In this document: positions 58,383-64,000 of the stretch, piece after piece
Numbering within the stretch: position 1 is the stretch's first letter
Layout: each line of letters starts with the position of its first letter
Assembly (NCBI RefSeq): GCF_014805625.2
Contig: NW_023998440.1
Coordinates: 3,033,767-3,097,766, forward strand
From: Glossina fuscipes
Lineage: Eukaryota > Arthropoda > Insecta > Diptera > Glossinidae
Length of the DNA stretch: 64,000 bases
Reading direction: 5' to 3'
Position numbers and translations under genes: made by a program
The notes under the pieces: generated by a model
Told to the model about the DNA's origin: nothing
The model's input: the letters and a program-made list of their open reading frames with translations, nothing else
The model's database searches: none

Positions 58383-59261
58383 CTAATTTCTTTTTTTGTT
58401 CTGTTTATTGGAAGTGCTGGGTTTTGGTTTTTCTGGAGGTTTCGCGCCAGTAAAGAAAGACGTTATCATTTCGCTAATTTCTGGCATATCGTTGTTAATT
58501 TTGGGGAATGAAATACTTTCCAGTTCTTTCTTTGTCTCAGGGTCATTTATCATTTTTGGCAATACTAACAGCAAGAACAACGGCAAGATCATCATTAAAA
58601 CCATAGGACTGAACAGGAAGTCAGTTATCTGATAATGCAAGAGAATAAATGAAATAAAATATTAGAATTTATTCCACCAAGAATTGTTCACGCATATGCA
58701 AACCTTCCATTGTTCGCGAGTTTGGAAATATTGGTATTTCGTCAACGGCTTCAATTTCAAAGGATAAGGCACTTGTATAACTTGCGAGGGCTGTATGTAA
58801 TTAACTTTACGTGCTCGAAATTTGCCTTTCGGATTAATTTCGACACGCACTGCTTCGTAGAAATAATCAGCATTATCAATTTCGACTACATAACTGCCGG
58901 ACGGAATGCCGCTAATAATAAATGAACCGTCTTCCCTTAGAAAGCCTTTGTATTCGCCGCCATTAATTGATATGGAAGTGTCGATTTGCCATTTGCTACC
59001 CCTTCTAACTGTTTCTGCGTTGTCATTGTAGTTCAAGGCTGCATAATTGTCTGGTGGATAAACTTTACCTTCTATGGTATACAAGTTAATTTCTTCCTAA
59101 AGAAAAATATAAAATAGAAGAAATAAAGGATGGCACAAATGATGTTCAAAACGGAAACTACAAGTACAAACCACTATTTCATCCTGAATAACTGTTTCGG
59201 TTTTTATCATATTTATTAGAATAAAAAGTAATCCAAATATTAGTATCATCTTTAATGTCAT
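58383..59261 (-). CDS. EMC7: ER membrane protein complex subunit 7
   Basis: Three exons on the minus strand: 59261-59172, 59096-58704, 58628-58383; both introns are 75 bp with GT/AG ends. The 242-aa product starts with a signal peptide (MTLKMILIFGLLFILINMIK). A lumenal beta-sandwich domain follows (about residues 33-155: YTIEGKVYPP, SINGGEYKGFLREDGSFIIS, GSYVVEIDNADYFYEAVRVE). The family hallmark FLFSPMVLMMILPLFLLLVL is at 165-184, giving one membrane segment. A Lys/Asn-rich cytosolic tail closes it (KPSTSNKQNKKRN). EMC7 is a peripheral lumenal-side subunit of the EMC, which inserts tail-anchored and multipass proteins into the ER membrane. The ATG chosen is the one that gives the signal peptide. 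No defects seen. It is tail-to-tail with Rrp42. Confidence 0.95.
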
Positions 59262-60114
59262 TTCTTTTTCGCAAATTTTAAAAATAAATTAATTTTTCTT
59301 CCCCAAATATTTTCTATTTTTTTTTTTCTCTTCTTTCTATTCAATTAATGATGTCAACCGAACGTTTTGTTTTGGCATTAAAGTAAAGTAACGTTTTGTT
59401 TTGGCACTAAAGTAGTTCGTGCCCACTTTTCGTATTTATTATATATTAATTAATTAACCAATTAAATTCTTAGCGCAACACAGATGAAAGTGGATCCCAT
59501 TATCGTATTAAGCGTTTTCTTATAGTTTCTGCATTTTCGAAACTCCTTTGAAAGCAGTAAACAGCATTTGGATATGAAGGAAAAGTGAAAAGCATACAAT
59601 ATGGCGTTTTTTTTCAAAAATGTCATATTCCTTGAGGTATCGCTTTTAAGAGTTCCTGATTTATGCATATAAAAAACCAGCGAAGTTTAAAAAGTGACTT
59701 GTAAAATACATTTTTTTAAAAACTTCATACTTTGCGACGCATTTCGTTCGTAATTTGGAACTTTTCGTATCACTAACGCAAATCTTTTGAGGTTATAATA
59801 GAACCTTTAAGAATAAAAGCAGAATATCAGAACAATATATCATATTTGAACATATTTTATATATATAGTAAAATATAAACAATAAAAGCGTTTGAATTTT
59901 TAAAGCAAATGCCTACCTTTCTATTTTTTTTTTACTTACACATCAAATTCAACTAAAATTAATGGACAGTCGAATTAAATTAAGACTTAGATATAATTCT
60001 TATACTAAATATTATTAATAACTATTACAAAGCATATAAGGAAAGGTTAGAGAAACCATAATATATAAAAAATAAAATTGATATATAAACCAGTAAGCAC
60101 ATTATAGTCGGTAA
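59262..60114. other. AT-rich DNA upstream of EMC7
   Basis: AACGTTTTGTTTTGGCA(T/C)TAAAGTA is repeated twice in tandem (59361 and 59389), 28 bp apart. Nothing else recognisable. Confidence 0.45.
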
Positions 60115-60895
60115 ACGATTACTATTACGTACCCTACATCACTTTACCTAGTACAGTTGCAGTACGCTCGTTTTGGCAATAATATTCCAAAAAGTACACG
60201 TTATTTTCACGCAAAGCGATCATTGTCATGAAAGTTCGGTTATTGGAAGGTTAGATTTTCTCTCCAAATAAGAATTTGCTTTTTTTGATAGAGCTTATTT
60301 ATGTTGAGGTCCAAAGGAAATAGATCTATGTGATCCTAATTCACTACCGTTAATTTTTTTGGTGAAACGCTACTGTGAGTTATTTTTCATCATAAAATAT
60401 TAAAAATTAACCCCTATTTTCCGAAGGACTTATTACTCATGGGACATCTTATATGAAGTGACAAATACAAAAAGTAGACCCATGTGGTTCTAAATGTGGG
60501 CAATTAATTTTTTTATTTAATTACTATTGTGAACAAGTTTTCATCACAAACCAATTAACAATTAGGCTGTTTTGGCATATAAGAGTTTACGTTTCGTTAG
60601 AATCCTTACATGCGGTGGTATCCGAAATATAGAATTAGTTGGTCCATATTCGATAAGGCAGATTTCTTTGTCGAATTACTATTACGAGCTAATTTCACCA
60701 TGATATATTGGGAATTCGACCTCTTTACCATCTAAAACTTTCATTTCTGTGAGAAAGATTATATTTGAGTTGGTTCAAAAAATTGCCACACTGGAAACAA
60801 ATTCTTAGAGTGTCCAAATACTATTACAGAACGAGTTTTGTCGAGAAATATCGAAAATTGCAAATTTCTTCATATAACGACTTTTTAAAATAGGG
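60115..60895. repeat. Ancient tandem array, ~150-bp period
   Basis: An ACTATTACG/ACTATTGTG-like core followed by a TTTTCATCA(T/C)-like motif recurs near 60120, 60370, 60521, 60676 and 60819; the last three spacings are about 146-155 bp. Identity between units is low, so the array is old. Confidence 0.5.
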
Positions 60896-60899
60896 CATT

Positions 60900-61120
60900 A
60901 AATGGGTAGTGGTGGAAAAAGTGGACCGATCCACACCATTTTCAGCAGCATGAGACCTTGGGTCAAAGCAGGCCATCGTTCCACAGTTCATCAAAATATC
61001 TCAAAAATTGCGACCTGTAGCTTGAACAAATGTACATGGACGAACCTCAGTAGAACAGACGACCAGACAAGACTAGATGGATTCGTAAACTGTTTCAGAA
61101 ATTCGTGTAATTTTAACAGT
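60900..61120 (-). repeat. Dispersed 'TATACC' repeat, copy 5 (inverted)
   Basis: Carries CATCAAAATATCTCAAAAATTGCGACCTG-type sequence (61005 on), the complement of the family's ATTTTGATGAAATTTG region, plus GACCTTGGG (complement of CCCAAGG). Close to the inverted copy at 11600-11915, which has ATCAAAATATCTCAAAAATT. Confidence 0.6.
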
Positions 61121-64000
61121 ATGGGAGAGTGTATTTAACAGCCGTTCCGCCTACGTGATTCCAGAAAAACGATAGTTACCAAACCAACTGAAAATGGTAA
61201 ACAAAAGTTCCAAGATTCGAGTTCGATGTGAACCCCTAAGCCAATGCAAACTTGCAAAAGTTTGACAACCCATAATTCATTCAAATTGAAAAGCCTGTGA
61301 CTATACCACAGGACTAAGCTTTAGGAATATAAAGTTTCTAAAGTTTATAGACCATCTGATAGGGCACTAGTTTGTTGAGATTGTAAACAGTTGTCTAAAT
61401 ATATTTACATTAATATATAATAACAACAGTAAATTTCTTTTTTAAAAAAAGCCCTATTTTTCTTCTCGTAATGATTGGTAATTCAAGTTGATAAACAATA
61501 TATAATTTTTTTTTTTGGTATGTTGAACAGAGATGGACTAAGCCAATACCATATCAAAATATAATTCAGTCTTCTGATATTCAATATTTTTTACTTAACC
61601 CAGTAAGCGATTTGTTACTGATTTGCTAACTCGCAGTGTTGCAATAGAGATGGAGTAGATTTGTTTAATGTACATATACACACGTGGAAGAATTAACACA
61701 ACTCTTTGTTTCTACAGGAATTTCTTGTTCTAAAATGAGAAAAAAAGCTAATTTTGGCAGGCTCTTACGGATATCTTTCAACATATTTGACATAATCACT
61801 GATGAAAGCATTTTTCGTCCGGTTCGTAGCACGCTTGTTATTAAGTAGCGATGAATAGTTGCGAAATAGATTTTTATTTCCTGTTTTTATACATTGTACT
61901 TACGGAGCTATTATCTACTATATATCAGTTTTAGCTGTTTTCCAATAAGAATGCATTTTTTTTTATAGTGTGAATTTCATTATTACCTTTTTTGCACGAA
62001 TTTTTTTTTGTAAAATGTTACGAGTATTTTCATTTTGCAGTACTTTTTAAAATTATGGAACATATCAAATTCACCATTTGACCCTATATATTTTTACACG
62101 ATCTTTCTTGCACTATTTTCTATGGAACCTACCTACCGTGCAAAAAAAGAGTTGAGTATGTATATCTATAATTTCCGAAAGGCTTTTGCTTTATGCCTTA
62201 CATTTAATATAAATTCTATGAAAAAACGTTAAATAATATAATGAAGCCATTGTCATGACTACTGTTGACTACTGTTACTTTATATATATATATTTTTCTC
62301 TTCTGCTTTTGGTTTTAACCGCTTAAATTGATAACTGATTGTAATCATATATAGCTTCCTCTTTCTTATGCACACAAAGCAGGCATGCGAAGTATATGGT
62401 ATCTCTTCGTAGGCTATCGGTAGCAAAGTTTCAAACCTTTGCTAATTGTATTTAATAATATTTTTAAAAACTTTTTACTCTTACCTTTTTTTAATCAATC
62501 AGTCATTTACTCTTTTCATGAATATTAGTCAAAATATAATAAATAAATATTTTAATTAGACAATGAATTATAAGCTACAAAAATCAAATGAAAATGGGAG
62601 TTAACAACCATTATCTGTGCGGCTAAGTGCACTAAGAGAGAAATTAAATATGAAGCAAAAAAAAAAGGGAAAAGAAAACGGTTTTAAATACGGTTAAATG
62701 TGTACATGTGTTTGAATGTTGTAACAAGCTTCAAGTTTAATGTTATATAGCCTTTAGTTTGTTTAGTCTGTTTAGTGGCTCAGTTAAGTCGGGTCTAGTA
62801 AAAAGAAAGGTTGTGTATGACGGTTTAAAACGGTTAAACAAGTTTAAAATCAGTTTGTCAAGCACATGCTATGAAAATATTTTTTAATAAGCATTCTACG
62901 TGTTCCAAACCTCAACAATAACAACAAACGATTAAACAGTGAGTGGTGACTTGAAAGAAAGAGAAAAAAAAGAATTTTTATAATTTAAGAAATTAAATTA
63001 TAAATGTACGCCAAACTGTTGATATAGAAAATAACTTGGATGATGTTGCTGGTATTGGAAAAAGTGAAACTTGCAAGAATGCAGTTTTTGCCTATATGTC
63101 CACACAACTAGAGGGCGAGACAAAAATAACAAACAGAAAAAAATCAAGTTTAATTTTTAACCAGTTGAAACTACGATGCCAAATAAATACCGACTGCCTG
63201 TAAACAAATAACTGGTTGGGTCGTATTGCTATTTAAGCGATAATACGTTGCTTAGGCGAAAAGAAAAAAACAAATGCCAAATACAAAAAATGTCCCGCTC
63301 CGCTCTTTTTTCCTCTCATGAATATCGATAATCCTTAGCTATTTGTTGTGTTTTACTTTCATACATATTAAAAAACAAAATTTATAATAACTCGTTACTA
63401 TACTTTTCCTTTTTTTTTTTTTCTTAATTTATTGAATTCGAAATCTTCATTCATCATAATGATGTCAAATGCGCGCCTGTACGGAGATATTTTTTTGTTT
63501 GTAAACTATTTACAACACCTGCATAACTTGGAATATGCTACATGCTGGCATGGGGTAGCATGCGACAAACAAGCTTACATTTTTTTTGCTTAATTTATGT
63601 TTTTATTAACGATGAATTTTTTTTTTTATCGCATTGATAACTATTCCATGTGTAGTAGCGAAAGATTCCTTTGCTTACTTTGTATTATGAGCTTTTATGA
63701 TACGGCTGACTATGCGGGAACGGATGCCTGCATATTAATATGATCAATTAAGTATTTGTCCGACAATATGGTTGACTTTTTGTTTTACTTCTCCATCTAA
63801 TGTGATATGTATAATGAAATTACCATTGTAATTAATTGGTTTGATTTTCCGCTACTTCTGTTGCCTTCACCATTGTTTAAAGTGAAGGCAGCACTGATAT
63901 TGAACTAATCAGATATTGCCCTGTATAAGGGGACTTCCTTTAAGAGGGCTTGCCTAGTTTCGGCGTTCTAATAAAAATCAAAAAATGGTTTTTACTTATC
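61121..64000. other. AT-rich non-coding DNA
   Basis: No supported gene, RNA or mobile element. (TA)n at 62281-62292 and several T/A runs. Confidence 0.45.

Noticed and set aside
1..64000. CRISPR arrays, operons, bacterial-type regulatory sites
   Set aside because: The tandem repeats found are minisatellites without unique spacers, and the genes are intron-containing insect genes.

Overview
This is nuclear DNA of a higher (cyclorrhaphan/schizophoran) fly. The four recognisable intact genes are split by introns of only 55-75 bp with GT/AG ends. Their proteins match dipteran families. The intergenic DNA is very AT-rich and full of decayed insect mobile elements (mariner, I-like LINE, tRNA-derived SINEs, copia). 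The species cannot be fixed from the sequence alone.

Positions 1 to about 36.6 kb are gene-poor. On the minus strand at 37492-36659 lies one long open reading frame that ends in a perfect splice donor (GTAAGT). I read it as the first coding exon of a large gene, so much of the left half of the window may be its first intron. That stretch holds the 3' end of an I-type non-LTR retrotransposon (window edge), SINE-like elements, many copies of a dispersed 'TATACC' repeat, three mariner relics, tandem repeats and microsatellites. Its most striking feature is a 2.33-kb inverted-repeat element at 16476-18808. It has matching termini (AAGGGTGTGAAG), a 9-bp target-site duplication (TTTTTGAAA), arms built from ~182-bp tandem units and a core of 37-bp minisatellite units. 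It looks like a Foldback/Mutator-type non-autonomous transposon, and three diverged fragments of it occur elsewhere in the window.

37-47 kb holds another mariner relic, a copia-like RNase H relic, a GC-rich island of stacked hairpins (44.5-44.67 kb) and two tandem exon-like duplicates (45.4-45.8 kb).

47.7-59.3 kb is the gene-dense part. It carries a monocarboxylate-transporter-like gene (+), two abutting broken gene fragments (a TPR protein, minus; SMC2, plus), the proteasome beta1 subunit (minus), a minisatellite and I-like LINE relic, the exosome ring subunit Rrp42 (+) and EMC7 (minus). Rrp42 and EMC7 converge with overlapping 3' regions. These genes are unrelated housekeeping functions (solute transport, protein degradation, RNA processing, membrane-protein insertion) and form no pathway. 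From memory, several have neighbouring CG83xx names in Drosophila melanogaster, which suggests conserved microsynteny.

Beyond 59.3 kb I see only AT-rich DNA, an ancient ~150-bp tandem array and another dispersed-repeat copy.
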